From Pseudomonadota bacterium (GTDB lineage: Bacteria > Pseudomonadota > Gammaproteobacteria > Burkholderiales > Burkholderiaceae_B): a DNA stretch of 6,025 nucleotides. The stretch is from positions 1 through 6,025 of the forward strand of contig JAEYVD010000433.1 of the NCBI GenBank assembly GCA_023432075.1. Reading direction: 5' to 3'. Below the pieces are notes generated by a model, which saw only the letters and a list, made by a program, of their open reading frames with translations, ran no database searches and was not told the DNA's origin. The position numbers and the translations under genes are program-made. Below, one piece after another: positions 1 to 5,969 of this stretch; the first letter of the stretch is position 1, and each line of letters starts with the position of its first letter.

Positions 1-312
1 CAGGCGGATTCCACAAGTATCCCAGAGGCACCGCCCGCGCCCACGGCGCAGGAAGCGGCGCCCGCCGCCGCGGCTGCTGAAGAGGCGCCCAAGCCCAAGC
101 CGGTGCCGGTCACCGTGCGAGTGGACATCCGCCCTTGGGGTGAAGTGTGGATCAACGGCGTGGCGCGCGGCATCAGTCCGCCCGTGAAGGAACTCAAGCT
201 GATTCCCGGCAAGTATCAGGTGGTCGTGCGCAACGCAGACCTGCCGCCTTTTCGCATGACCCTCGAGGTCAGACCAGGCAAGCCCGCGGTCATCTCGCAC
301 ACCTTTCAATAG
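1..312 (+). CDS. C-terminal part of a PEGA-domain protein, probably a Ser/Thr protein kinase (5' end outside window)
   Basis: The reading frame is open from base 1 and ends at TAG 310-312, so 103 codons of the 3' end are visible. The first ~34 residues are an Ala/Pro/Glu-rich low-complexity linker ending in a KPKPVPV stretch. The last ~65 residues look like a PEGA domain: V-DIRPWGEVWINGV, then G-SPP, then L-L-PGKY-VVVRN, and a closing beta segment (TLEVRPGKPAVISHTF). PEGA domains are small beta-rich modules, often extracytoplasmic, commonly found at the C-terminus of bacterial Ser/Thr kinases or of surface proteins. No kinase motif is visible here because that part would lie upstream, so the kinase assignment is inference; a PEGA-tailed envelope protein without a kinase domain is the alternative. 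A GTG at 103 gives an internal start, but the linker upstream is in frame and continuous, so I treat the whole stretch as one coding region. The gene converges on the histidine kinase gene, with only 9 bases between the stop codons. Confidence 0.75.
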   Translation, partial: QADSTSIPEAPPAPTAQEAAPAAAAAEEAPKPKPVPVTVRVDIRPWGEVWINGVARGISPPVKELKLIPGKYQVVVRNADLPPFRMTLEVRPGKPAVISHTFQ

Positions 313-321
313 GGACGCGAC

Positions 322-2625
322 CTACACCTTAGGCAGGTGCAGAATGAATTCGGAGCCTGCGCCGAGCTCGCTTTGCACCTCGATGCGCCCGCCGTGCCGG
401 CTGGCCACGGTATGCACGAACGCCAGTCCCAGTCCCGCGCCGCCAACGTCGTCGCGGCTGTCGGCGCCGACACGCGCAAACGGCTCGAACAGCCGGGCCA
501 CGTCCTGCGCGGCGATGCCCTGGCCCTGGTCCTTGATGCGAACGCACCAGAAGCCGTGCTCCTCATCGATGCTGCAATCGACGCGCGTGCCGCTTGCGCT
601 GTATTTGATGGCGTTGTCGACCAGATTGCAGAGCGCGCGCATCAGCAGCGTCTGCTCGCCCCGCGCGAAGGCGACCGGTAGCGGAACGCTGGCTTCCAAC
701 GTGATCCCGCGCTTGTTGGCCGACGGCCAGAGATCGTCGATGGCGTCCTGCAGCAGCGCGCCTAGATCCAGTTCGGTAGTGCTGATCGGCATCGAATCGG
801 CGCGCGTCAGGTGCACGAAGTCGTCGACCAGCCTGAGCGTGCGGTTGGCCAGCAGCGCAATGCGCGAAAGCGTGTCGTGCGGAACTTCCCGTTGCCCGCC
901 TTCCTGCGCCAGTTCCACCAGCGCGAGGATCGAGCTCTGCGGCGAGCGCATGTCATGCGAGATGAAGCGCAACGTCTCTTCGCGCTGCCGCTCTGCCTGA
1001 CGGATGCTCGAAATGTCGGTCAGCGTGGCTACCGTGCCCGCGAACTGGCCTTCGGCCGTGTGGATGGGGGCGCACTTCAGGATCAGGTCGCGGCCCGCGC
1101 GGTCGCGCACTTCGAGGTCCGCGCTCCAGGGCGAGGCTGCATCGGCCGGGAGGCGGCCGCTCAGCGCATCGGCCACGCGCGCCCGCGCGGCGTCGTCGGC
1201 AAGGGTGTGTTCAAGCAGATGCGCCGCCGGCCGGCCGATGCGCGGCGCACGCATGCCCAGCCGCTGGAAGAACAGGATCGCGGCCTGGTTGCGAAACCGC
1301 ACGCGGCCTTCCTGGTCGAAAACCAGCGTCGCATCGGGCATGCCGTCGAGCCCGTCAGCGAGGAACCGCCGCAGGTTGCGCACCCGCGCCAGTGCGCGCC
1401 GAAGTTCTCCGACCCGGCTCTCCAGCGAGGCGCTGGGATTGGCAAGCTGCACACGGGCTTCGTTCAGGATAGGCGGATATTCGCGCTGCAAACGCCGCAA
1501 CTCCGTGTCCATATAGCGCAGCGCGGCTTCCTGGTTGCGCCAGCTCCAGAGCGGATAGCACAACGCCACGCCGGCCAGTGCCGCGGTAGGCGCGAACCAC
1601 ATATAGGCGTGGGCAAGCAGCAGCCACGCCGCGACCGGAATGGCGGCAAGCAGTGCAAGGGTGACGAGCAGCGCCTTCTTGGGCGCCAGGCGCCATAAGG
1701 CCAGGCAGGCCAGCAACACCGGTAGTGCCGCGAACAACGCGTTCCATCCAGCCGGCGGCCGTTGGAATGCAATGTCGTCGCGCGCGGCCTGCAGGACGTT
1801 GGCGACGATTTCCACGCCCGATATGCCGCTGGCATCGTGCGACACCGGCGTCGGGTAATCGTCGCCCAGACCGGTTGCCCAGGCGCCCACGAGCACGTAC
1901 TTGCCGCGCAGATCTTCCGGCCGCAAGTCGCCCCGCAGCACGGCAAGGTAGGAAATGGTCCGCACATGGCCAGGGGGACCTGCATACGGAATCAGGATTC
2001 GGCCGTCGGCGTTGGCGTGCGCGAGCAGACGTTGCGCGCGGTCGGCTTCGCCGCCGACCTCCAGCATCGAGATGGCCAGGTGGTTGCGGCGGTCGCCGGC
2101 AAACTGCGCGGTGAGGGCGGCTTCGCGCACGACGCCGTCCGGATCGATGACGGCATTGATGAAGCCCGTCGCGGCGGACGCTTGCGCCAGTTCAGCAATG
2201 GGCAAACCGATGGCGGTTGGATTCTTCAGGTGGTCCAGCACCACCGGCAGCACGGTGTGTGCATTGCGCTGGATGCTGTCCGCAAGCATGGCGTCGTCGT
2301 CGGCATTGATCTTGTCGGGCTCGGCAAAGATGAGATCCAGGCCCACGGCGCGCGCGCCGTTCAATCGGTCGAGCAGGGCGGCGTGGATGGCGCGCCGCCA
2401 TGGCCAGCGTCCCAGCGCGTCGATGCTGGCATCGTCGATCGCCACGACCAGGATGTCCGGATCGGCGGGCCGGCCCGTCAGCATGACCGCGCGGTCGTAG
2501 AAGACCTGGTCGAGACGGCCCAGGCCATTGAACGCGCCAAGAAATGCCGCCAACGCCGCCAGCGCCAACGTCAGCCACAGTCCGGACCGCCAGGACCTGT
2601 CGAGTGAGTCGGCGGCGTCGGCCAT
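322..2625 (-). CDS. CHASE2-PAS sensor histidine kinase
   Basis: A 767-residue inner-membrane sensor kinase that should autophosphorylate on His and pass phosphate to a response regulator. Domain order: TM1 at about 16-34; a periplasmic CHASE2 domain at about 36-290 (LDQVFYDRAV, DILVVAIDDASIDALGRWPW, GVVREA, the GKYVLVG-A-GLGDDYPTP stretch and GVEIVANVLQ are typical); three further TM helices at about 296-312, 318-338 and 341-361; a charged, probably coiled-coil segment at 363-422; a PAS-like domain at about 423-540; then HisKA with H-box FISHDMRSP (phospho-acceptor H557). The ATPase domain has N-box NLVDNAIKYS (N671), G1 box DQGQG (D699), F box LFEPF and G2 box GGAGLGLAF (728-736). All catalytic boxes look intact and there is no C-terminal receiver. 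The start ATG is preceded by TAAGG eight bases upstream. The gene begins 14 bases after the LysM-FecR stop, as the last gene of a three-gene operon, and its likely partner is the operon's response regulator. The ligand is unknown. Confidence 0.93.
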   Translation of the reverse strand: MADAADSLDRSWRSGLWLTLALAALAAFLGAFNGLGRLDQVFYDRAVMLTGRPADPDILVVAIDDASIDALGRWPWRRAIHAALLDRLNGARAVGLDLIFAEPDKINADDDAMLADSIQRNAHTVLPVVLDHLKNPTAIGLPIAELAQASAATGFINAVIDPDGVVREAALTAQFAGDRRNHLAISMLEVGGEADRAQRLLAHANADGRILIPYAGPPGHVRTISYLAVLRGDLRPEDLRGKYVLVGAWATGLGDDYPTPVSHDASGISGVEIVANVLQAARDDIAFQRPPAGWNALFAALPVLLACLALWRLAPKKALLVTLALLAAIPVAAWLLLAHAYMWFAPTAALAGVALCYPLWSWRNQEAALRYMDTELRRLQREYPPILNEARVQLANPSASLESRVGELRRALARVRNLRRFLADGLDGMPDATLVFDQEGRVRFRNQAAILFFQRLGMRAPRIGRPAAHLLEHTLADDAARARVADALSGRLPADAASPWSADLEVRDRAGRDLILKCAPIHTAEGQFAGTVATLTDISSIRQAERQREETLRFISHDMRSPQSSILALVELAQEGGQREVPHDTLSRIALLANRTLRLVDDFVHLTRADSMPISTTELDLGALLQDAIDDLWPSANKRGITLEASVPLPVAFARGEQTLLMRALCNLVDNAIKYSASGTRVDCSIDEEHGFWCVRIKDQGQGIAAQDVARLFEPFARVGADSRDDVGGAGLGLAFVHTVASRHGGRIEVQSELGAGSEFILHLPKV

Positions 2626-2639
2626 GGCGGTTGCCTTAC

Positions 2640-3746
2640 TTAGTAAGCCGTCAGCGTCACAAGGCCGCCGGTGCCGCTGTTCACACCGAGCCCGTACGAC
2701 GTCATCAGCATGTTCGCGCCCTCGAACGGCCGGACCGAATCCGTTCCGTGCAGGCCGATGGCATCGACGGCGCGCACCGACACGTAGAACGTGCCCGGGC
2801 CGGGGGCGGAAAAGCGGATGTCAGGCGTCGGAAAGCTGGCGGAGGAGACGGGCAGCACGCCTTCGGCGTCGCGCGAGACGCGCACCAGATAGCTTTGCGC
2901 GCCGTCGACCGGGGCAAACGGAATCGACCATGTACTGCCCGCGCGCACCGGCTCGCCCAATTGCGGCGCCGCCAGCAGCGGGCGCACGCCTGACATGGCG
3001 CCGTCCGCGCCCACGGCGGCGCCGAACCCTTGCGCCACGGCGACCGGCTTGGCGGGCGCGTCGCCGGGTGCATGCGCCTGCAGGCGCACACTTCCTTGCA
3101 GCACTTCGCTATGGACGCCCTGCGCGCTGCTCTGCACGCGAAAACGCGTTCCGCGCACGCCCGTCACCGCAACCGGCGTGCGGATCTCGAAACGGCCAAC
3201 GCCCTGGCCGGACGGCGCAACGCTGGATTCCACGCTGCCGCGGCGCACGTTGATCACCGAATCCGTCAGCGCGGTGCCCTCGAATTGGCGCAGGCGGGTC
3301 AGGTCGACGGCGCCGCTGGACGGCAGCATAAGGCGGGATCCGTCGGCAAGTTGCAGCGTGACGAAACCGTCGGGGGCGGTTTCGAGCGTGCTGCCTTCGG
3401 TCACGGGCGTGCCGGGCTGCACCGGTGCGCCATTCAGGACGGCGCGGCCGCTGACGTGCACCACCTGCGCCTGCGCGTCGCGCACCGGAATCATGGCCAG
3501 CGGGATATGCAGTTCCAACCCGATGGGCAGCGATTCGGGCGTGACCACCTTGTTGATCGTCTGCAGCCGGTTCCAGTTGGCCTGGTTGCGGGTGTACTGC
3601 GTGGCCAATTCAATCAGCGTATCGCCGGGCCGGACGCGGTGGATGAAGTCGTCGCCCAATGCGCCCGCCGGCTGGCTGCGCGCGGGGGCGGCCAGCGTGA
3701 TGCAGGAAACCAGGGCAAGCAGATAAAGCGCGCGGAAGCGGCTCAT
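2640..3746 (-). CDS. Exported LysM-FecR domain protein
   Basis: A 368-residue protein predicted to be secreted to the periplasm. Residues 1-24 form a signal peptide (positive MSRFR, hydrophobic ALYLLALVSCITLAA, probable cleavage after PARS). A LysM domain covers about 35-82 (HRVRPGDTLIELA, then NWNRLQTINKV, then LPIGLELHIP), suggesting peptidoglycan binding. A FecR domain follows at about 115-222, with the hallmark RTPVAVTGVRGTRFRV at 189-204 and EVLQGSVRL at 214-222. Residues 270-340 look like a fibronectin type III-like beta sandwich (WSIPFAPVDGAQSYLVRVSRD, FYVSVRAVDAIGLHG). Unlike classical FecR, it has no cytoplasmic anti-sigma region or central TM helix and no sigma-factor gene nearby. 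I chose the ATG at 3746 because GGAGAA lies nine bases upstream and the signal peptide starts there. An in-frame ATG at 3845 would add 33 residues with no signal-peptide character and would overlap the response regulator gene. It probably supports signal sensing by the adjacent CHASE2 kinase. Confidence 0.9.
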   Translation of the reverse strand: MSRFRALYLLALVSCITLAAPARSQPAGALGDDFIHRVRPGDTLIELATQYTRNQANWNRLQTINKVVTPESLPIGLELHIPLAMIPVRDAQAQVVHVSGRAVLNGAPVQPGTPVTEGSTLETAPDGFVTLQLADGSRLMLPSSGAVDLTRLRQFEGTALTDSVINVRRGSVESSVAPSGQGVGRFEIRTPVAVTGVRGTRFRVQSSAQGVHSEVLQGSVRLQAHAPGDAPAKPVAVAQGFGAAVGADGAMSGVRPLLAAPQLGEPVRAGSTWSIPFAPVDGAQSYLVRVSRDAEGVLPVSSASFPTPDIRFSAPGPGTFYVSVRAVDAIGLHGTDSVRPFEGANMLMTSYGLGVNSGTGGLVTLTAY

Positions 3747-3780
3747 GGCAAACGATTCTCCAGGGAGTCGGACGACGCTG

Positions 3781-4497
3781 CTACAGCGTAAGGTTCTGGC
3801 CGTCGTCGGTCGGGCTGACCAGCTCAAGCCGGTAGCCAAGTGCATAAGAGGAGGTCAGCCGCACGCCGTGCTGGGGACGAAGCTGGAGCTTTTGCCGGAT
3901 GTTCGACAAATGGGTGTCCAGCGTGCGCGAGGTGGCGGGGATTTCACGGTTCCAGACGCACTCGGCGAGCACGTCGCGCGACATCAGCCGGCCAACGTTG
4001 CGAAAGAACAGCAGCGCCAGTTCGAATTCCTTCGGCGCCAGCGTAATGGCCTCGTCGTCCAGCGTAATGATGCGTGCGGCGGGATCGACGCGGTATCGCG
4101 CGACTTCGATGGTCTGGTCTACGGGTTCGGCGATCTGGCTGCGTCGCAGCAGCGCCGCGACCCGAGCCAGCAGCTCCAGGGGACGCATCGGCTTGACGAT
4201 GTAGTCGTCGGCGCCCGCGCGCAGGCCTTCGACCAGGTCATCTTCGGCGGAGCGGTTGGTCAGGAAAATCACGGGGATGCGCGCGCCGATGTGGGTGCGC
4301 AACCACCGGACTACGTCGTCGCCGTCGATGTCGGGCAGGTGCCAGTCCAGCAGCACCAGGTCGAACGCTTCAGTGCGCAGAGCCGCGAGCAGATCGCGGC
4401 TCTGGTGATAACTGGTGCAAGCATAGCCGGCGGCGGTCAGAACTTGCTGGATGCGTCGAGCCTGGTCCAGGTCGTCTTCCAGCGACGCGATTTTCAT
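3781..4497 (-). CDS. OmpR/PhoB-family response regulator
   Basis: A 238-residue two-component response regulator with a canonical receiver and a winged-helix DNA-binding domain. The receiver (1-118) keeps every key residue: the acidic pocket E7-D8-D9, phospho-acceptor D51 (LVLLDWHLPDIDG), switch residue T80 (VIFLTNRS) and K102 (YIVKPMRPLEL). The output domain (about 130-226) has the OmpR-type pattern: LAPKEFELALLFFRNVGRLMSRDVL, the recognition-helix region SRTLDTHLSNIRQKL (190-204), and the wing SSYALGYRLE. It is cytoplasmic and expected to be a DNA-binding transcription factor activated by phosphorylation. A weak Shine-Dalgarno GAGAA sits eight bases before the ATG. It is the first gene of the operon, with the LysM-FecR gene 34 bases and the CHASE2 kinase about 1.9 kb downstream, so that kinase is its most likely partner. 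It is transcribed divergently from a second, degenerate OmpR-like regulator; the shared upstream region is a natural place to look for its binding sites. Confidence 0.95.
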   Translation of the reverse strand: MKIASLEDDLDQARRIQQVLTAAGYACTSYHQSRDLLAALRTEAFDLVLLDWHLPDIDGDDVVRWLRTHIGARIPVIFLTNRSAEDDLVEGLRAGADDYIVKPMRPLELLARVAALLRRSQIAEPVDQTIEVARYRVDPAARIITLDDEAITLAPKEFELALLFFRNVGRLMSRDVLAECVWNREIPATSRTLDTHLSNIRQKLQLRPQHGVRLTSSYALGYRLELVSPTDDGQNLTL

Positions 4498-4757
4498 TAG
4501 ACGAGTTCTCGCGAAAGTTGGCTGCGCAGGCGCGCGTATGGCGACCTAGCAAAACGAAGGGGCGGGATTTATGTAAACGAATGATAACTCGGGAAAACCC
4601 TTCCGCGGCTACGTTATGGCAAGAACTGTCAAACATTGCAAAGTTGACGAATCTTGACTGGAGTTGTTGCGTTAACGAACGCCACACTGTTCCAACGACG
4701 TCACCAGCCGCGACACAGTAGGCGGTGCAAGGGGAGGGAACGCAGACCGGAACAGAT
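4498..4757. promoter_or_regulatory. Divergent intergenic regulatory region between the two regulator genes
   Basis: This stretch of 260 bases has no credible gene and is clearly richer in A/T than the flanking coding DNA, mainly at 4568-4680. It must carry the promoters for the leftward operon and for the rightward regulator gene. I see only weak candidates. On the minus strand, a TTTTCC-like -35 and a CATAAA-like -10 (plus-strand TTTATG at 4568-4573) could serve the operon. On the plus strand, TTGACG at 4644-4649 and TTGACT at 4654-4659 are good -35 matches but lack a convincing -10 at the right distance. Other elements are a palindrome CGTTAACG (4670-4677) and a pair of similar 19-base blocks at 4574-4592 and 4643-4661. 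Regulation by one or both flanking regulators is plausible but inferred. Confidence 0.5.
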
Positions 4758-5459
4758 ATGAATCAATTGCGCATACTTGTGATGTCTCCGGACGAGGCCG
4801 TACGGGGTTCGTCCGTGTCCAACTTGTTGCAGGCCGGCATCTCGGCCCGCGGCTGCTCAACTTCGCTGGAATTGTTTGGCCTGCTCAGTGGCGGGCAGTT
4901 TGACGCCGTGGTCCTGGACATCGGCGCATCCTGCGAAATCGGTTACGCCCTTATCGCCCGCTTGCATGGCTCCGCGCCGCTAGGCATCGTGGTCGTCGGC
5001 AAGGGCATGTCGGTGGACAACCGGCTGCGCTGCCTTCAGAGCGGCGCCGATGCGTGTCTGCCGGACCCGCAGGATCCCCGCGAACTCGTCTGCATCTTGC
5101 TCGCGCTCGCGCGCCGGCTGCCGGCCGCCGCAAAGACGGCAGCCGACCATGAGCCGGGCAGCGGACGATGGGAGCTGCGCGACCAGGGCTGGACGCTGGT
5201 TGCGCCGACCGGCGTGACGCTCTCCTTGTCCGCCAACGAACGCCTCATCGTTCGGACCTTGCTGAACGTGGCCGGCAAGGCCGTGGGCCGCGACGTGCTG
5301 GGCAGCGAATTGCAGCTTGAAGGGGGCGCGGTGCGCGCCAGCAGCGCGCGCAGCATCGACGTCATCGTTAGCCGATTGCGGCGCAAGGCCGAGCAAGCCG
5401 GCGTGGTGTTGCCGATCCGCACCGTCTATGGCAGCGGCTATCTATTTACGGACCGGTAA
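4758..5459 (+). CDS. Atypical OmpR-like regulator with a degenerate receiver domain
   Basis: A 233-residue cytoplasmic protein with an N-terminal receiver-like fold and a C-terminal winged helix. The receiver (1-120) keeps D54 (VVLDIGA) and the SGAD motif, but the acidic pocket after beta-1 is replaced (ILVMSPDEAVR, with S10-P11 where the D-D pair belongs). The switch Thr/Ser is lost (IVVVGKG), and the conserved Lys is Asp (D103 in CLPDP). Phosphotransfer is therefore doubtful, and it probably acts independently of phosphorylation or through another signal. The DNA-binding part (about 136-231) looks intact: LSLSANERLIVRTLLNVAGKAVGRDVL, ARSIDVIVSRLRRKAEQAG (197-215) and the wing RTVYGSGYLF. 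I chose the ATG at 4758, with GGAA five bases upstream; the purine-rich GGGGAGGG at 4731-4738 is too far away, and the upstream in-frame GTG at 4725 has no clear ribosome site. It is divergent from the response regulator operon and sits upstream of the rpsL promoter region. No kinase gene follows it. Confidence 0.88.
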   Translation: MNQLRILVMSPDEAVRGSSVSNLLQAGISARGCSTSLELFGLLSGGQFDAVVLDIGASCEIGYALIARLHGSAPLGIVVVGKGMSVDNRLRCLQSGADACLPDPQDPRELVCILLALARRLPAAAKTAADHEPGSGRWELRDQGWTLVAPTGVTLSLSANERLIVRTLLNVAGKAVGRDVLGSELQLEGGAVRASSARSIDVIVSRLRRKAEQAGVVLPIRTVYGSGYLFTDR

Positions 5460-5644
5460 ACGCGGGAGGCAGTACACTGCTCCAAGCCTGATCGCGGCTC
5501 AGGGATTGCCCGCAAGTCGCGCCGGGGCCGCTGCTGGCGTTCAACGCCGGATCTGCCCGTTACGTGGCCCCAATTTTCGTCAGCGGCCGCCATCTGCACG
5601 GCTTTTCGCGGCAACGCGCCGCTTGGCGACACTTACAAAATACT
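5460..5644. other. Non-coding stretch between the atypical regulator gene and the rpsL promoter
   Basis: I find no gene with a credible start, ribosome site or recognisable product here. The only structure worth naming is the branched hairpin at 5524-5571, listed separately. Short open frames crossing the region have no coding character and continue through the rpsL promoter. Confidence 0.6.
5524..5580 (+). terminator. Possible intrinsic terminator after the atypical regulator gene
   Basis: GGGGCCGC (5524-5531) can pair with GTGGCCCC (5564-5571), an 8-bp stem containing one G-U pair. It is followed directly by AATTTTCG. The enclosed loop contains a second small hairpin (5534-5540 with 5544-5550, around GGCGT-TCA-ACGCC). 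The overall form, a GC stem followed by a short U-rich run, is terminator-like, and the site lies 65 bases after the stop codon. The large branched loop and the short U run make the call weak. Confidence 0.35.
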
Positions 5645-5674
5645 TTGACAGCAGTCCTTTATCTCAGTTATGCT
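5645..5674 (+). promoter_or_regulatory. Sigma-70-type promoter for the rpsL (str) operon
   Basis: A perfect -35 hexamer TTGACA (5645-5650) is followed, after 18 bases, by TATGCT (5669-5674), a 4/6 match that keeps the important first, second and last positions. With a 17-base spacer the alternative -10 is TTATGC (5668-5673). Transcription would start near 5681, giving a leader of about 290 nt before rpsL. It is the best promoter match in the window and lies in an AT-rich patch, as expected for a highly expressed ribosomal-protein operon. Confidence 0.75.
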
Positions 5675-5842
5675 AAAGGGCTTACTGCTTTATTTCGCGC
5701 GCAAAATCTGCACGCTCAGGCAGACAGTTCAGGATCAAAGCCGAAGGTGCGTCACGAGCCTTTTGTCCTTGATCCAGCTAGTGGCAACTGTTTTTCTGGC
5801 TGCATCCGGTTTTGTGCGTTTGTCATGGTTTGTTGGCAAGCC

Positions 5843-5854
5843 CGCTCTTTTACG
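5843..5854 (+). promoter_or_regulatory. boxA-like antitermination motif in the rpsL leader
   Basis: The bases CGCTCTTTTACG resemble the rRNA-type boxA consensus (TGCTCTTTAACA), sharing the GCTCTTT core. In bacteria boxA RNA is bound by NusB with NusE (ribosomal protein S10) and promotes antitermination. Its place in the untranslated leader of a ribosomal-protein operon fits, but one short motif can arise by chance. Confidence 0.35.
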
Positions 5855-5923
5855 TATTTGAACGTTTGAGGCGGTTTTGCGCGAACTGCCTTCTCCGAAA
5901 AGCTCACCCGCTCCAGGAGACGA

Positions 5924-5952
5924 GTACGTAAGTACTTACCAGTGGTACGTAA
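5924..5952 (+). repeat. Repeated GTACGTAA flanking a 12-bp palindrome upstream of rpsL
   Basis: GTACGTAA occurs at 5924-5931 and again at 5945-5952, exactly 21 bases apart. Overlapping the first copy is the perfect palindrome GTAAGTACTTAC (5928-5939). The TACGTA core appears a third time at 5851-5856. The sequence could act in DNA as an operator or in RNA as a switchable stem; which of these applies cannot be told from sequence. Confidence 0.6.
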
Positions 5953-5958
5953 AAGGGA
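5953..5958 (+). promoter_or_regulatory. Probable rpsL ribosome binding site
   Basis: AAGGGA lies 11 bases before the rpsL ATG and is the better-spaced of two candidates. AAAGG at 5963-5967 is only two bases from the start, too close for normal use. The site overlaps the 3' arm of a possible 12-bp leader stem. Confidence 0.5.
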
Positions 5959-5969
5959 TTTCAAAGGTC

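Larger units (their letters stand above)
5681..5969 (+). other. Long structured 5' leader of rpsL
   Basis: About 290 bases lie between the predicted transcription start and the rpsL start codon, with no convincing gene. The leader can fold into several local stems. GGATCAA (5732-5738) pairs with TTGATCC (5769-5775), enclosing a smaller GAAGG/CCTTT stem (5743-5747 with 5759-5763). GGCGGTT (5870-5876) pairs with AACTGCC (5884-5890). A stretch at 5845-5856 can pair with 5946-5957, next to the rpsL ribosome site. These pairings were found by eye and not by energy calculation. A role in controlling S12/str-operon expression is inferred. Confidence 0.5.

Noticed and set aside
325..339. Hairpin CACCT-TAGGC-AGGTG as a bidirectional terminator
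   Set aside because: The 5-bp stem is short and neither strand has a U run after it.
811..2607. Long plus-strand open frames (811-1698 and 1762-2607) opposite the kinase gene
   Set aside because: They are antisense to a complete histidine kinase with intact motifs. Their translations are Arg/Gln/Ala-rich with no recognisable domains, as expected from high-GC shadow frames.
3747..3845. A 33-residue N-terminal extension of the LysM-FecR protein from an ATG at 3845
   Set aside because: It would overlap the response regulator gene and bury the signal peptide; the ATG at 3746 has GGAGAA nine bases upstream.
3030..4500. Plus-strand open frames of about 250 codons opposite the LysM-FecR and response regulator genes
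   Set aside because: They are shadow frames of genes with clear domains on the minus strand; no ribosome sites or motifs.
4725..4757. GTG start adding 11 residues to the atypical regulator
   Set aside because: No Shine-Dalgarno is visible before it, and the receiver's first beta strand begins right after the ATG at 4758.
5564..5869. Small open frames (63-101 codons) in the rpsL promoter and leader
   Set aside because: They start at or upstream of the promoter hexamers, lack ribosome sites and have no recognisable domain. A hydrophobic leader peptide cannot be fully excluded but is not supported.
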